This document shows, piece after piece, positions 9,445 through 18,637 of a stretch of 64,000 bases of DNA. Positions within the stretch are counted from its first letter, which is position 1, and each line of letters begins with the position of its first letter. Origin of the DNA: Bacillus sp. S3 (GTDB lineage Bacteria; Bacillota; Bacilli; Bacillales; Cytobacillaceae); NCBI RefSeq assembly GCF_005154805.1, contig NZ_CP039727.1, positions 3,717,501-3,781,500 on the forward strand, read 5' to 3'. The notes under the pieces are model-generated. The model saw nothing but the letters and a program-made list of their open reading frames with translations, made no database searches and was not told where the DNA came from. A program made the position numbers and the translations under genes.

Positions 9445-9525
9445 ATACCAGCGACTTTTTTTGTTTTATCAGCGAATTGCGGACATATATCAGCGAATTT
9501 CCCAATATATCAGCGAATCGCATTC
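9445..9525. repeat. Short tandem array of TATCAGCGAA units
   Basis: Three copies of TATCAGCGAAT start at 9467, 9488 and 9508, a spacing of 20-21 bases, and a degenerate unit (ACCAGCGAC) precedes them. The region lies between the phhB and pheT terminators and contains no gene. The spacers differ, so this is a degenerate tandem repeat rather than a microsatellite. Confidence 0.6.
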
Positions 9526-9533
9526 TTCTGCCC

Positions 9534-9570
9534 AAAAAGAAAAAGCCAGCCCGAAAAAATCGAGCCAGCC
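9534..9570 (-). terminator. Terminator of pheST
   Basis: On the minus strand GCTGGCTCGA pairs with TCGGGCTGGC (10 bp including G-U pairs) around a T5 loop and is followed by TTTTTCTTTTT. Confidence 0.75.
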
Positions 9571-9580
9571 TCTTCAAATA

Positions 9581-11995
9581 TTATCCTCTCAACACTGCGC
9601 CAGCCTTATCCTTCAAGGCGTCAAGCACACGCTCATGAACCTTCGTAACCTCTTCATCCGTCAAAGTACGTTCAGGATCAGCATACTTAAGAGCAAAAGC
9701 AATCGATTTCTTGCCTGCCTCCATTCTTTCTCCCTCATATAAATCAAACACTTCAGCCTCTTTTAACAGCGGAGCACCAGCCTCAATGATAATATTTTTC
9801 ATGGTGCCTGACACCGTTTCTCTGTTTACCACGAGGGCAATGTCTCTTGTAATCGATGGGAAGCGTGGGATGGCTTCGTATTGTAATACTGGTGTGTCTG
9901 CTTCAAGTACTGCTTTTAAGGATAGTTCGAATACATACGTATCTTTTAAATCAAGTTCTTTCTGGACACTTGGGTGAACTTGGCCGACGAAGCCGATTTT
10001 TTCACCGTTTAAGCGGATTTCCGCCGTCCGACCTGGGTGCAAGCCGTCTGCCTGCGCCTGAACGTACTCAACAAGATCGGTCAAGCCAAGCTTGGCGAAC
10101 ATTCCTTCTAAAATCCCCTTCACAACAAAAAAGTCGACCGGTTTCTTTTCTCCTTGCCATGAATGACTATGCCACAAGCCAGTAACCGCAGCGGCTAAAT
10201 GTTCTTTTTCTTCCGGAAGGACTTCCTCTCCGTTCGCTAAGAATACCGCTCCTGTTTCATATACGGCCAGGCTGTCGTTTTGACGGGCACTGTTGTATTT
10301 TACTACTTCTAAAAGCTGCGGCAGGATACTTAAGCGAAGCACACTGCGCTCTTCACTCATTGGCATGGAGAGACGGATCGTACCGCGCTTATCAAGCGCA
10401 AATTGTGATGATTTTTCTTCACTAGTTAAAGAGTACGTTACAGCTTGGTACAAGCCCGCTCCCTCAAGGTATTGACGGACTTCGCGGCGTTTTCTTTGAT
10501 ACTCTGACAATTTCCCAGGTGTAGTGGATCCGATAGGCAATGTTTTAGGAATATTGTCATACCCATACAAGCGGGCTACTTCTTCCACAAGATCTTCTTC
10601 AATTCTAATATCACCGCGGCGAGTTGGAGCCGTTACCGTAATCAAATCTTCTTCAATTGTGACTGCAAATTGCAGACGGTCGAAGATATCTTTTACATCT
10701 TGCATAACTAAATCTGTTCCCAGGACACGATTAATTTTTTCCAAAGTAATAGAAACAACCGCCGGTTCAACCTTAAGTGTATCAGCTTCCGCAGCTCCTT
10801 CTAGTACCTCCCCGCCGGCATATTTCGCCATTAAGTATGCGGCACGTTCTCCCGCCGGACGCACACGATTAGGGTCTACCCCTTTTTCGAACCGGGCACT
10901 AGCTTCACTTCTTAAGCCGTGGTCTTTTGAAGCTTTTCTGACGGTTCCCCCGTTAAAATAGGCAGATTCCAATAAAACAGTTGTGGTATCAGAAGTTACC
11001 TCTGAATTCGCACCACCCATTACACCGGCAAGGGCTACCGGCTCTGTTCCGTTCGTAATTACAAGGTGGTCTGCCGTTAATGTTCGTTCCACATCATCAA
11101 GAGTAACAAATTTTTCGCCATCAGCAGCGCGGCGGACAAGAATTTCTTTTGAACCCAAGCGGTCATAATCAAACGCATGAAGCGGCTGGCCGTATTCTAA
11201 TAAAATATAGTTTGTAATATCGACGACATTATTGTGAGGTCGGATACCGGCTGACATTAGACGCGACTGCATCCAAAGCGGTGATGGTCCAATCTTCACA
11301 TTTTTGATCATTTTAGCTACATATAAAGGGTTATCCTCTTTCGCTTCTACAACAATTCTTACATAATCAGCGGCTTTTTCAACAACAGGTTCAAGGCTTG
11401 TTTCCGGAAGCTTCACTTCTCTGCCAAGAATGGCAGCCACTTCATACGCAACGCCAAGCATGCTCAAACAATCGGCTCTGTTTGGAGTCAAACTCAGTTC
11501 TAAAATTTCATCGTCCCTGCCTAATAAGGCAAGTGCATCTGCTCCAACTTCTGCATCTGCTGGAAAAACAAAGATTCCTTCAGAATATTCTTTCGGAACA
11601 ACTTTCCCTTCCATTCCAAGCTCAGTTAGGGAGCAAATCATGCCGTTGGATTCTTCACCGCGAAGCTTTGCCCGTTTAATTTTAAAATTACCAGGTAATA
11701 CTGCACCAACCTTCGCAACAGCAACCTTTTGACCCTGTGCCACATTCGGTGCACCGCAAATGATTTGAACGGGCTGACCTTCACCGACATCAACAAGACA
11801 CCGGCTTAATTTATCGGCATTTGGGTGCTGGTCACGTTCTAATACATGCCCGACAACGACACCTTTAATCCCTTCGTTTAATACGTCTACACCTTCCACT
11901 TCAATCCCGCTTTTAGTAATCTTTTCAGCTAATTCAGCTGCTGTTACTCCAGTTAAATCGATATAGTCCTGGAGCCATTTATATGAAACGAACAT
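9581..11995 (-). CDS. pheT: Phenylalanine-tRNA ligase beta subunit
   Basis: An 804-residue PheT, the editing and tRNA-binding subunit of the (alpha-beta)2 synthetase. The N-terminal tRNA-binding EMAP-like domain ([18 protein letters not shown]) is followed by B3/B4 editing, B5 and catalytic-like domains and the C-terminal anticodon-binding domain ending [17 protein letters not shown]. It starts 14 bases after pheS and is translated from the same T-box mRNA. Within codons encoding ETVSGTM a 15-base copy of the intergenic GGTGTCAGGCACC repeat occurs (9801-9815). Confidence 0.97.
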   Translation of the reverse strand: MFVSYKWLQDYIDLTGVTAAELAEKITKSGIEVEGVDVLNEGIKGVVVGHVLERDQHPNADKLSRCLVDVGEGQPVQIICGAPNVAQGQKVAVAKVGAVLPGNFKIKRAKLRGEESNGMICSLTELGMEGKVVPKEYSEGIFVFPADAEVGADALALLGRDDEILELSLTPNRADCLSMLGVAYEVAAILGREVKLPETSLEPVVEKAADYVRIVVEAKEDNPLYVAKMIKNVKIGPSPLWMQSRLMSAGIRPHNNVVDITNYILLEYGQPLHAFDYDRLGSKEILVRRAADGEKFVTLDDVERTLTADHLVITNGTEPVALAGVMGGANSEVTSDTTTVLLESAYFNGGTVRKASKDHGLRSEASARFEKGVDPNRVRPAGERAAYLMAKYAGGEVLEGAAEADTLKVEPAVVSITLEKINRVLGTDLVMQDVKDIFDRLQFAVTIEEDLITVTAPTRRGDIRIEEDLVEEVARLYGYDNIPKTLPIGSTTPGKLSEYQRKRREVRQYLEGAGLYQAVTYSLTSEEKSSQFALDKRGTIRLSMPMSEERSVLRLSILPQLLEVVKYNSARQNDSLAVYETGAVFLANGEEVLPEEKEHLAAAVTGLWHSHSWQGEKKPVDFFVVKGILEGMFAKLGLTDLVEYVQAQADGLHPGRTAEIRLNGEKIGFVGQVHPSVQKELDLKDTYVFELSLKAVLEADTPVLQYEAIPRFPSITRDIALVVNRETVSGTMKNIIIEAGAPLLKEAEVFDLYEGERMEAGKKSIAFALKYADPERTLTDEEVTKVHERVLDALKDKAGAVLRG

Positions 11996-12009
11996 GTCGT
12001 CATCCTCCT

Positions 12010-13047
12010 TTATTCGTGTTTAGAAAACTGTTTTAAAAATCTAACATCATTTGTATAGAAGTGTCTGATATCATCGACACCGTATTTCAACATCGCAATC
12101 CGCTCTGGACCCATTCCAAATGCAAATCCAGTGTATTTTTTAGAATCATAGCCAGCCATCTCAAGGACGTTTGGATGAACCATTCCGGCGCCAAGAATTT
12201 CGATCCAGCCCGTTTGTTTACATACGCTGCATCCATGGCCGCCGCAAATTTTACATGAAATATCCATTTCAACAGATGGTTCCGTGAACGGGAAAAAGCT
12301 TGGTCTTAGGCGGATTTCTCGGTCATCACCAAACATTTTTTTGGCGAAAACCTCTAATGTTCCTTTCAGATCGCTCATGCGAATATTCTCACCAACCACA
12401 AGTCCCTCGATTTGCATAAATTGATGAGAATGCGTCGCATCGTCATTATCACGACGGTACACTTTACCAGGGCAAATAATTTTAATTGGGCCCTTCCCCT
12501 GGTGCTTCTCCATTGTCCGTGCCTGGACAGGTGATGTGTGCGTGCGCATCAAAATTTCTTCTGTGATATAGAACGAGTCTTGCATGTCGCGGGCAGGATG
12601 ACCCTTCGGTAAGTTAAGAGCTTCGAAGTTATAATAATCCTGCTCAACCTCTGGACCTTCAGCAACTTGATAACCCATGCCAATAAACAAATCCTCAATT
12701 TCTTCAATGATTCTTGTAAGTGGATGGTGGTTTCCAGCCTTTACAGGGCGGCCTGGCAAGGTCACGTCAATGCTTTCTGAAGCGAGCTTTTCAAGCACAG
12801 CAGCTTCTTCTAATCCTTTTTGTTTTGCCTCTATCTTTACAGCAATCGCTTCACGGACCTCATTGGCAAGTGCTCCCATAACAGGGCGCTCTTCAGCAGA
12901 CAACTTACCCATCCCGCGCAGCACTTCTGTGATGGGACCCTTTTTCCCTAAATACGCAACGCGAATATCATTCAATTCTTTCAAGCTTGCAGACAGCTCA
13001 ATCTTCTGAATAGCCTCTTCCTGCAATTCCTTCAAACGTTCTTGCAT
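12010..13047 (-). CDS. pheS: Phenylalanine-tRNA ligase alpha subunit
   Basis: A 345-residue class II synthetase catalytic subunit. The N-terminal coiled coil (residues 1-90) precedes motif 2 ([21 protein letters not shown]) and motif 3 ([17 protein letters not shown]). It charges tRNA-Phe with PheT. The ATG follows AAGGAGG. Transcription is controlled by the upstream T-box leader. Confidence 0.97.
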   Translation of the reverse strand: MQERLKELQEEAIQKIELSASLKELNDIRVAYLGKKGPITEVLRGMGKLSAEERPVMGALANEVREAIAVKIEAKQKGLEEAAVLEKLASESIDVTLPGRPVKAGNHHPLTRIIEEIEDLFIGMGYQVAEGPEVEQDYYNFEALNLPKGHPARDMQDSFYITEEILMRTHTSPVQARTMEKHQGKGPIKIICPGKVYRRDNDDATHSHQFMQIEGLVVGENIRMSDLKGTLEVFAKKMFGDDREIRLRPSFFPFTEPSVEMDISCKICGGHGCSVCKQTGWIEILGAGMVHPNVLEMAGYDSKKYTGFAFGMGPERIAMLKYGVDDIRHFYTNDVRFLKQFSKHE

Positions 13048-13071
13048 CGTTACATCCTCCTTATTTTTAAT

Positions 13072-13151
13072 ACAATGGTAGTAAAAAGGGTGTCAGGCAC
13101 CATTACTAGTACAATGACAGTAGAAAGGGTGTCAGGCACCATTTCTACTGT
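13072..13151. repeat. Two tandem GGTGTCAGGCACC palindromic repeats in the pheST 5' leader
   Basis: Two units, each starting ACAATG and carrying GGGTGTCAGGCACCATT, lie side by side (13072-13110 and 13111-13151). The second forms a hairpin with a 10-bp outer stem (13117-13126 with 13142-13151) and an inner GGTG/CACC stem. The same 15-base core occurs inside pheT. Confidence 0.8.
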
Positions 13152-13153
13152 GA

Positions 13154-13475
13154 AAGACAAAAAAACCCCATCCCTGGAAAGGGACGAGGTTTGTGTTTCG
13201 CGGTACCACCCTTGTAAACACGATATGTATGAATATATGTGTTCGCTTCGTTGGGATAACGGCTTTTAGCCGGTGCATCTTTACATTTTTATAGTCAAAA
13301 ATGGTCCCGATGCCAACTCAGGAGGTGAACTTCTCAAGTCTTGTATCATAAAAGTGCTTTCAGTCGCGGCACTTTCTCCCTATATGATCAATCGACAAGA
13401 TACTTTTCTCCGTCATCGTTTTTGTTATTATCAATATTGTTCACTATTATATAATAAATTCACTGAAAAGGTCAA
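13154..13475 (-). promoter_or_regulatory. T-box riboswitch and promoter of pheST
   Basis: On the minus strand a -35 TTGACC (13470-13475), an 18-base spacer and a -10 TATAAT (13446-13451) drive a leader of about 290 nt. The leader contains a stem I region beginning near GATGACGGAGAAAAGTA, the T-box core AGGGTGGTACCGCG (13197-13211) and the terminator CCTCGTCCC/GGGATGGGG followed by T7. A TTC triplet in GAAGTTCACC is the probable Phe specifier. Uncharged tRNA-Phe should favour antitermination. Confidence 0.93.
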
Positions 13476-13487
13476 ACCAGTACAAGC

Positions 13488-14237
13488 CTATTTTTTCAAA
13501 TAATAGAGCAGGATCCCGGTGGCAACAGCGACATTCAGTGACTCACTTTTGCCGTAAATCGGAATATACAGGTTGGCGGTGGTGCGTGTAAGGATGTCTT
13601 GATCCACGCCATTTCCTTCGTTTCCTACAACTAGCGCAAAAGAATCCGCACTTGAAATTTCAGTATAGGCAGATGCCCCTTCTAGTGCCGTTCCATAAAC
13701 GGGTACTTTCTCCCCTTGAAGCTTATCCATCCATTCGTGCAGGTCACCTCTAATGATGGGAAGGTGAAAATGGCTTCCCTGGGCAGATCTAAGGGCCTTT
13801 GCGTTAAAAGGATCCACACTTCCCTTTCCGATAATGACGGCATCTATCCCCGCTGCATCAGCCGTACGAATCATCGTTCCTAGATTTCCAGGATCCTGAA
13901 CAGCATCGATGAGCAGATAAGTTTTTGCTTCCTGAACTTCAGGATTCAACTGACGGCATACAGCATAAATTCCCTGCGGCGCTTCTGTTTCGGATAAAGA
14001 ATTCGAAATCTCATCCGTGACAAAGGTAACTGGCGTTCCGGCAGGATCCCACCGGGGAGGCAGCCCCACTTTTTCCGATACAATAATTTCTACAATTTGC
14101 TCATCTTGTTTTAATGCTTCTTCTACTAAATGAAAGCCTTCAATTAAAAATGTTCCGGACTTATCACGTTCTTTTTTTGTTAATAGTTTTTTCCATTGTT
14201 TTACTTTAGGATTATTTTCAGATTCAATACGTTTCAA
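13488..14237 (-). CDS. ysgA: TrmH-family (SpoU) RNA methyltransferase YsgA
   Basis: A 249-residue SPOUT methyltransferase. The N-terminal substrate-binding domain starts MKRIESENNPKVKQWKKL; the knot domain has DAVQDPGNLGTMIRTADAAG and the C-terminal VGNEGNGV and IPIYGKSESLNVAVATGILLY motifs that bind S-adenosylmethionine. Family members 2'-O-methylate rRNA; the exact target is not clear from sequence. Its stop codon overlaps the region just upstream of the pheS promoter, and no separate terminator is visible. Confidence 0.9.
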   Translation of the reverse strand: MKRIESENNPKVKQWKKLLTKKERDKSGTFLIEGFHLVEEALKQDEQIVEIIVSEKVGLPPRWDPAGTPVTFVTDEISNSLSETEAPQGIYAVCRQLNPEVQEAKTYLLIDAVQDPGNLGTMIRTADAAGIDAVIIGKGSVDPFNAKALRSAQGSHFHLPIIRGDLHEWMDKLQGEKVPVYGTALEGASAYTEISSADSFALVVGNEGNGVDQDILTRTTANLYIPIYGKSESLNVAVATGILLYYLKK

Positions 14238-14317
14238 AACAGTGTTCTCCTTTAAAAAATCTCATCTAATTAATCATAATCATAACAATAATACATAATT
14301 AAACCAAAAATAGAAAA

Positions 14318-14324
14318 CATATTA
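14318..14324 (+). promoter_or_regulatory. Possible sigma-G -10 element of sspI
   Basis: CATATTA fits the sigma-G -10 consensus CATNHTA and lies about 34 bases before the sspI start. A -35-like ACATA occurs 20 bases upstream, slightly too far, so the assignment is tentative. Confidence 0.4.
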
Positions 14325-14357
14325 GAGAAATAAAGGATTAAAAAGGAGTGTTTAGAC

Positions 14358-14564
14358 ATGAATTTAAACCTTAGAAATGCTATTATTCACAATGTTTCCG
14401 GCAACACCCAAGATCAATTAGAAGATACAATCGTCGATGCAATCCAAAACGGGGAAGAAAAGATGCTCCCTGGACTTGGCGTCTTATTTGAAATCATTTG
14501 GAAAAACTCATCAGAAGAAGAAAAGAAAGAAATGCTTACCGTGCTTGAAAGCGGGCTAAAGTAA
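14358..14564 (+). CDS. sspI: Small acid-soluble spore protein SspI
   Basis: A 68-residue minor spore protein, nearly residue-for-residue like B. subtilis SspI ([16 protein letters not shown] at the start, [16 protein letters not shown] in the middle, same length). It is made in the forespore, and a sigma-G-like -10 lies upstream. The ATG follows AAAGGAGTG. It is monocistronic, with a terminator directly downstream. Confidence 0.95.
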   Translation: MNLNLRNAIIHNVSGNTQDQLEDTIVDAIQNGEEKMLPGLGVLFEIIWKNSSEEEKKEMLTVLESGLK

Positions 14565-14573
14565 TAATCCCTA

Positions 14574-14605
14574 AGCTGCCAACCATTAATCGGCAGCTCT
14601 TTTTA
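14574..14605 (+). terminator. Terminator of sspI
   Basis: AGCTGCC (14574-14580) pairs with GGCAGCT (14592-14598), followed by CTTTTTA. Confidence 0.85.
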
Positions 14606-14642
14606 TTCAAAAAAATCCCTGGCGAAAAACTTCCGCCAGGGA
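14606..14642 (-). terminator. Terminator of the M42 peptidase gene
   Basis: On the minus strand TCCCTGGCG pairs with CGCCAGGGA around a 9-base loop, followed by T7. Confidence 0.85.
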
Positions 14643-14651
14643 TTTCCTATT

Positions 14652-15737
14652 TTATTCAAAAGTAATTTTATCAACGGTCTCACGATCTAAGCGTTTGATC
14701 ACTTCAACAATCAATTTAACCGCATTTTCGTAATCATCACGATGAAGCATAGCCGCATGTGAATGGATATAACGCGTAGCGATCGTAATAGCTAGCGCCG
14801 GAACGCCATTATGTGTCAAATGAATCGAGCCGGCATCCGTTCCGCCGCCAGGAATGGATTCGAATTGATAAGGAATATTCAATTCATCCGCTGTATCGGT
14901 TACTAAATCACGCAAGCCTTTATGGGACACCATAGACGCATCGTAAACCACAATTTGAGGGCCTTTACCCATCTTACTCATTGCCTCTTTTTCAGAAATT
15001 CCAGGTGTGTCGCCGGCAATTCCAACATCGACTGCAAAACCGATATCCGGTTGAATTTTGTAGGTTGCCGTCTTAGCACCGCGCAAGCCAACCTCTTCTT
15101 GAACCGCCCCAACACCATAAACCTCGTTAGGATGATCCACACCTTTTAGTTGTTTCAACACCTCAATGGCAATGGCACAGCCTATGCGGTTATCCCAAGC
15201 TTTTGCCAGCAGCATTTTCTCATTGTTCATTACCGTAAATTCAAAATACGGAACAACCATATCTCCGGGACGGACACCCCATTCCCCTGCTTCCTCACGG
15301 CTAGAAGCGCCGATATCAATAAACATGTCTTTAATTTCTACCGGCTTTTTCCGTGCTTCAGCAGACAATACATGCGGTGGCTTAGAACCGATAATACCGG
15401 TTACATCGCCTTTTCTTGTCACGATGGTTACGCGCTGCGCGAGCATTACCTGTCCCCACCAGCCGCCGACAGGCTGGAATCTTAGAAATCCTTTGTCATC
15501 AATTTGAGTAATCATGAAGCCGACTTCATCTAAATGGCCGGCCACCATGATTTTCGGACCGCCCGCAGCCCCTGTCTTTTTGGCAATTAAACTGCCAAGT
15601 CCATCAGTTGTCAATTCATCTGCATATGCTTCTATGTATTTCTTCATCACGTCGCGTACTTCACGCTCATTGCCAGGAATCCCTTTGGCATCGGTTAAGT
15701 CTTTTAACATCATTAAGGTTTCATCCATTTTTACCAT
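14652..15737 (-). CDS. ysdC: M42-family metallo-aminopeptidase (YsdC)
   Basis: A 361-residue M42 peptidase, close to B. subtilis YsdC. Metal and catalytic motifs are visible: [39 protein letters not shown] and [11 protein letters not shown]. Family members are dinuclear zinc/cobalt aminopeptidases that form large assemblies. Some are annotated as endoglucanases, but the sequence supports a peptidase. The ATG follows GGGGG. It has its own terminator and lies downstream of the dUTPase gene. Confidence 0.9.
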   Translation of the reverse strand: MVKMDETLMMLKDLTDAKGIPGNEREVRDVMKKYIEAYADELTTDGLGSLIAKKTGAAGGPKIMVAGHLDEVGFMITQIDDKGFLRFQPVGGWWGQVMLAQRVTIVTRKGDVTGIIGSKPPHVLSAEARKKPVEIKDMFIDIGASSREEAGEWGVRPGDMVVPYFEFTVMNNEKMLLAKAWDNRIGCAIAIEVLKQLKGVDHPNEVYGVGAVQEEVGLRGAKTATYKIQPDIGFAVDVGIAGDTPGISEKEAMSKMGKGPQIVVYDASMVSHKGLRDLVTDTADELNIPYQFESIPGGGTDAGSIHLTHNGVPALAITIATRYIHSHAAMLHRDDYENAVKLIVEVIKRLDRETVDKITFE

Positions 15738-15797
15738 TTATTAGCCCCCTATATATACGTACATTTTTCATTATACAAAAAAATTCTGCAATTTCCT

Positions 15798-16289
15798 TTA
15801 ATAATTATTCATCTGTCTTTGATAATTTACTTCGTTTTTTGCAAAATATGCTTTTTCAATTTCTGCATTTTTAAAGCCAAGGAGCGCTGCAAGCTGCAAA
15901 TACGATTCAAATAATCGTTTATAGTCAGTAAAATCCCTGCTCTTTTGAAAAAACATTATTTTTTCATATACACTAAGAAACTGCTCTGTCACATTCATAT
16001 CAGACTCGCTCGTTTCCAGTTCCAATTCCCGCCCGTAAAAACCGCACACAATCCCAAGGGACAAAATAAAATGAACCCCATCGACGAACTCTTCCAAAAT
16101 CACTTCTTTAGCCGAAGATGGTTTAACGCTCCAAAATTTAAAACAGCGTGTTTCATTCGCCAATTCACCAATTTCTACAAGCAAGGCGAGAACCTTTTTT
16201 GCAAATAAATCCTCATCCTGCAGCTGATGTTTTTCTTCAATATGGGTATCTAATGCTTTTTGCATCCGAAACAAGTTTTCAAGTTGCAC
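15798..16289 (-). CDS. Dimeric dUTPase (dUTP diphosphatase, all-alpha NTP-PPase type)
   Basis: About 163 residues of the dUTPase_2/MazG-like all-alpha family, which hydrolyses dUTP to dUMP and keeps uracil out of DNA. Metal-binding acids lie in LALLVEIGELANETRCFKFWS and ILEEFVDGVHFILSLG (the EExxE and ExxD pattern). The start is uncertain: GTG at 16289 fits homologues (VQLENLFRMQ) and lies 11 bases after AAGGAG, while an ATG at 16298 is very close to that site. It is divergent from ysdB. Confidence 0.83.
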   Translation of the reverse strand: MQLENLFRMQKALDTHIEEKHQLQDEDLFAKKVLALLVEIGELANETRCFKFWSVKPSSAKEVILEEFVDGVHFILSLGIVCGFYGRELELETSESDMNVTEQFLSVYEKIMFFQKSRDFTDYKRLFESYLQLAALLGFKNAEIEKAYFAKNEVNYQRQMNNY

Positions 16290-16395
16290 TATGATCATCA
16301 CTCCTTATGGAAAAATTATAGCAAAATGTGAAATGATTGAAACCTTTTTACTGTTGAATCGTATTAGAAGGAAAATAGGTGTAGGGGGCTTGACC

Positions 16396-16773
16396 ATGAT
16401 TTGGTTGCTTCGCTTCGTATTGTTATTTTTCTTAGTATTTCTATTTTACATGGGAGTAAAAATACTTTTTCAATCATCCCGAAAGCTGGAATCAGCGCGT
16501 AAACATAAACGCTTTTTATTAATTGATCATGATGATGTGAGAAGGAATTTTCAGCTAACCTATAAAGGTGCCTTGTTTTCTGGTGAAAAATACTTGGGCT
16601 CGGTCAATAATACTTTTGACGTCGTCTCCATCTCTATTTGGCCGGAAAATACTTCCTCGCTTAAGGGGATGGTCAGGGATGACTTTTTTTATATGAATCA
16701 AAAAATACTTGAGCATTACCCAAATGCCGAAATCAATTGGAAAAGTCCAGTGAAGGAATTTTTAAGTCAATAG
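16396..16773 (+). CDS. ysdB: YsdB-like sigma-W-type membrane-anchored protein
   Basis: A 125-residue protein with one N-terminal membrane segment (WLLRFVLLFFLVFLFYMGVK) and a soluble domain with RRNFQLTYKGALFSGEKYLG. It matches B. subtilis YsdB, a protein of unknown activity in the sigma-W regulon. The ATG at 16396 follows AGGGGG at 7 bases; the frame is open further upstream but homology starts here. It is convergent with ysdA and shares a bidirectional terminator. Confidence 0.8.
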   Translation: MIWLLRFVLLFFLVFLFYMGVKILFQSSRKLESARKHKRFLLIDHDDVRRNFQLTYKGALFSGEKYLGSVNNTFDVVSISIWPENTSSLKGMVRDDFFYMNQKILEHYPNAEINWKSPVKEFLSQ

Positions 16774-16790
16774 CCGCTATATCGCGGCTA
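16771..16790. terminator. Bidirectional terminator between ysdB and ysdA
   Basis: TAGCCGC and GCGGCTA pair around a 6-base loop. The ysdB stop codon is its first three bases. T-rich sequence follows on the plus strand. Confidence 0.65.
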
Positions 16791-16791
16791 T

Positions 16792-17049
16792 TTATTTTAG
16801 GTACATGATCAATAAAACGGCCTCGACAACTGCTAAAAGCGGAAAGCCTATTTTGAATGAGAGATGCTTTGTTTTATGACGGTAAAGCTGCATCCCTGCT
16901 GTTGTCCCGATCGCTCCGCCAAATAATGCCACCAGCCATAATGTTTGCTCACTAATTCTATATTGGTGCTTTTTCGCCCGCTTCTTATCCTCCCCCATAA
17001 TCAGGAGCCCTGCAATATTCATTACCAAAAAACCAACCAAAATCATCAT
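16792..17049 (-). CDS. ysdA: DUF1294 family small membrane protein YsdA
   Basis: An 85-residue protein with two hydrophobic segments and the DUF1294 signature MGEDKKRAKKHQYRISE plus FGGAIGTTAGMQLYRHKTKH. The function of the family is unknown. The position next to rplT and ysdB matches B. subtilis. The ATG follows AAAGGGGAT. A strong terminator separates it from rplT. Confidence 0.85.
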   Translation of the reverse strand: MMILVGFLVMNIAGLLIMGEDKKRAKKHQYRISEQTLWLVALFGGAIGTTAGMQLYRHKTKHLSFKIGFPLLAVVEAVLLIMYLK

Positions 17050-17070
17050 ATCTAGGTATCCCCTTTATAG

Positions 17071-17098
17071 AAAAAGCCATCCTCAGTATGAGAATGGC
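17071..17098 (-). terminator. Terminator of infC-rpmI-rplT
   Basis: On the minus strand GCCATTCTCA pairs with TGAGGATGGC around a 3-base loop (one G-U pair), followed by TTTTTC. Confidence 0.9.
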
Positions 17099-17105
17099 AT
17101 TATTA

Positions 17106-17465
17106 TTACTTGTTATATTGTTGCTTAGCAACGTTAGCTAATTCAGCAAATGCGTTTGCATCACTAACTGCTAAGTCAGCAAGCATCTTGCGGTTTACTT
17201 CGATACCAGCAAGCTTTAAGCCGTGCATTAAACGGCTGTAAGAAAGACCGTTCATACGTGCTGCTGCGTTGATACGAGTAATCCAAAGTTTGCGGAAGTC
17301 GCGCTTCTTTTGGCGACGGTCGCGGAATGCATACATTAAAGATTTCATAACCTGTTGGTTAGCAACTTTATATAATGTATGTTTTGAACCGAAATAACCT
17401 TTTGCTAATTTTAAAACTTTTTTACGACGCTTGCGCGTAACTGTACCGCCTTTTACACGTGGCAT
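17106..17465 (-). CDS. rplT: 50S ribosomal protein L20
   Basis: A 119-residue L20 with the basic N-terminus [28 protein letters not shown]. It is needed early in 50S assembly. In B. subtilis, free L20 represses its own operon by binding the infC leader, and a leader of that kind is present here. Third gene of infC-rpmI-rplT. Confidence 0.98.
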   Translation of the reverse strand: MPRVKGGTVTRKRRKKVLKLAKGYFGSKHTLYKVANQQVMKSLMYAFRDRRQKKRDFRKLWITRINAAARMNGLSYSRLMHGLKLAGIEVNRKMLADLAVSDANAFAELANVAKQQYNK

Positions 17466-17501
17466 GTAATTTCCCTCCTATATAAATCGATCTATCCGAG
17501 A

Positions 17502-17702
17502 TTATTTTACGTAAGTTAATAATTGACGAATGCGTTTGAAATCGCCTTTAGAAACAAGGGTTCCTTTGCGAAGTTTACGCTTAGCTTTTGTTGATTTGTT
17601 AGCGAATAAGTGGCTTGTATAAGCATGATCACGCTTTAATTGACCAGTACCAGTTTTCTTAAAACGCTTTGCAGCGCCGCGGTGAGTTTTCATTTTTGGC
17701 AT
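17502..17702 (-). CDS. rpmI: 50S ribosomal protein L35
   Basis: A 66-residue, highly basic L35 ([20 protein letters not shown]). It lies 14 bases after infC and 36 bases before rplT in the conserved translation operon. Confidence 0.98.
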   Translation of the reverse strand: MPKMKTHRGAAKRFKKTGTGQLKRDHAYTSHLFANKSTKAKRKLRKGTLVSKGDFKRIRQLLTYVK

Positions 17703-17716
17703 TATGATTGTCCTCC

Positions 17717-18235
17717 TTATAACTTGTCGATTTTAGGTGCTAGAACTAGGAACATGCTTCGTCCATCCATTTTTGGATGTGATTCGATGGTTGCAACTTC
17801 CTTGCACGCCTCGGAAAAACGGTCTAACACACGCTGACCGATTTCTTTATGGGTAATCGCCCGGCCCTTGAAACGGATTGAAGCTTTTACCTTGTCACCT
17901 TTTTCTAAAAACTTAATTGCATTGCGAAGCTTTGTATTAAAGTCATGCTCGTCAATTGTTGGACTTAGACGAACTTCTTTAGTCGTAATAATTTTTTGAT
18001 TCTTACGAGCTTCTTTTTCTTTCTTTTGCTGCTCAAATTTAAATTTGCCATAGTCCATAATCCGGGCTACCGGAGGCTTTGCATTTGGTGCAACAAGTAC
18101 CAAATCAAGATTTACTCGTCCGGCAATCTCCAACGCTTCGAATTTGGATTTAATCCCTAACTGCTCGCCATTTTGATCGATTAAGCGAACTTCACGTGCG
18201 CGAATGCCCTCATTTAACAACATGTCTTTGCTAAT
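17717..18235 (-). CDS. infC: Translation initiation factor IF-3, rare ATT start
   Basis: A 172-residue IF-3 with the IF3-N domain ([24 protein letters not shown]) and IF3-C domain ([29 protein letters not shown]). Homologues begin ISKD, and here the codon for that residue is ATT at 18235, 9 bases after the strong TTGGAGG ribosome site; no ATG or GTG fits. ATT starts are known for infC and let IF-3 reduce its own translation. The operon is preceded by an attenuator-type leader. Confidence 0.93.
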   Translation of the reverse strand: MSKDMLLNEGIRAREVRLIDQNGEQLGIKSKFEALEIAGRVNLDLVLVAPNAKPPVARIMDYGKFKFEQQKKEKEARKNQKIITTKEVRLSPTIDEHDFNTKLRNAIKFLEKGDKVKASIRFKGRAITHKEIGQRVLDRFSEACKEVATIESHPKMDGRSMFLVLAPKIDKL

Positions 18236-18532
18236 AGTTAGCCACCTCCAAGGTTTTATCTCGAATACAACGTTTGGGCCAAGAAGCATCACATTTGACA
18301 CCATGTTGCACTACAGGTATGAACAACTTTTTTCTTAAGTATGCAAATAAAAAAGTGCGGATGAATACACCCACACTTTACGAAACATAAGTAATAACAA
18401 AAAGTTCACGTAAAACCTGCCAACTGCACATGTGCGTCAAATCAGGTGAGAAGCGGGTGCTTCTTCTTTTCCCAAAAACTTATATTCAATTTTACTTTAG
18501 TAACTATACCATAATCAAAGACGTGATGTCAA
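18236..18532 (-). promoter_or_regulatory. infC operon promoter and L20-type attenuator leader
   Basis: On the minus strand a -35 TTGACA (18527-18532), 18-base spacer and -10 TATAGT (18503-18508) give a leader of about 260 nt. A 12-bp stem (18352-18363 with 18368-18379, some G-U pairs) followed by TTTTTT forms an early terminator 110 bases before infC. This agrees with the B. subtilis infC leader, where L20 promotes early termination. The L20-binding fold itself was not modelled. Confidence 0.8.
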
Positions 18533-18606
18533 ACGAACTATTTTCTTTGACAACGAAATTTATTGTAGCAAGAAACAGAAAATTATTCAACCATTTTTTT
18601 AAAAAC

Positions 18607-18628
18607 AAAAAGGGAGGAGCTCCTCCCT
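18607..18628 (-). terminator. Terminator of thrS
   Basis: GGGAGGAG and CTCCTCCC form a compact hairpin (18612-18627), followed by TTTTTG on the minus strand. Confidence 0.85.
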
Positions 18629-18637
18629 TCGTAAACA

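Noticed and set aside
9467..9520. CRISPR-like phased repeats
   Set aside because: Units are only ~11 bases, spacers ~10 bases and irregular, and no cas genes are near.
9352..9742. Plus-strand ORFs across the pheT terminator
   Set aside because: They run through terminators, the repeat array and the pheT 3' end; no start signals or familiar protein features.
13042..13503. Plus-strand ORFs over the pheS T-box
   Set aside because: The region is explained by the leader RNA; protein sequences are low quality and lack start signals.
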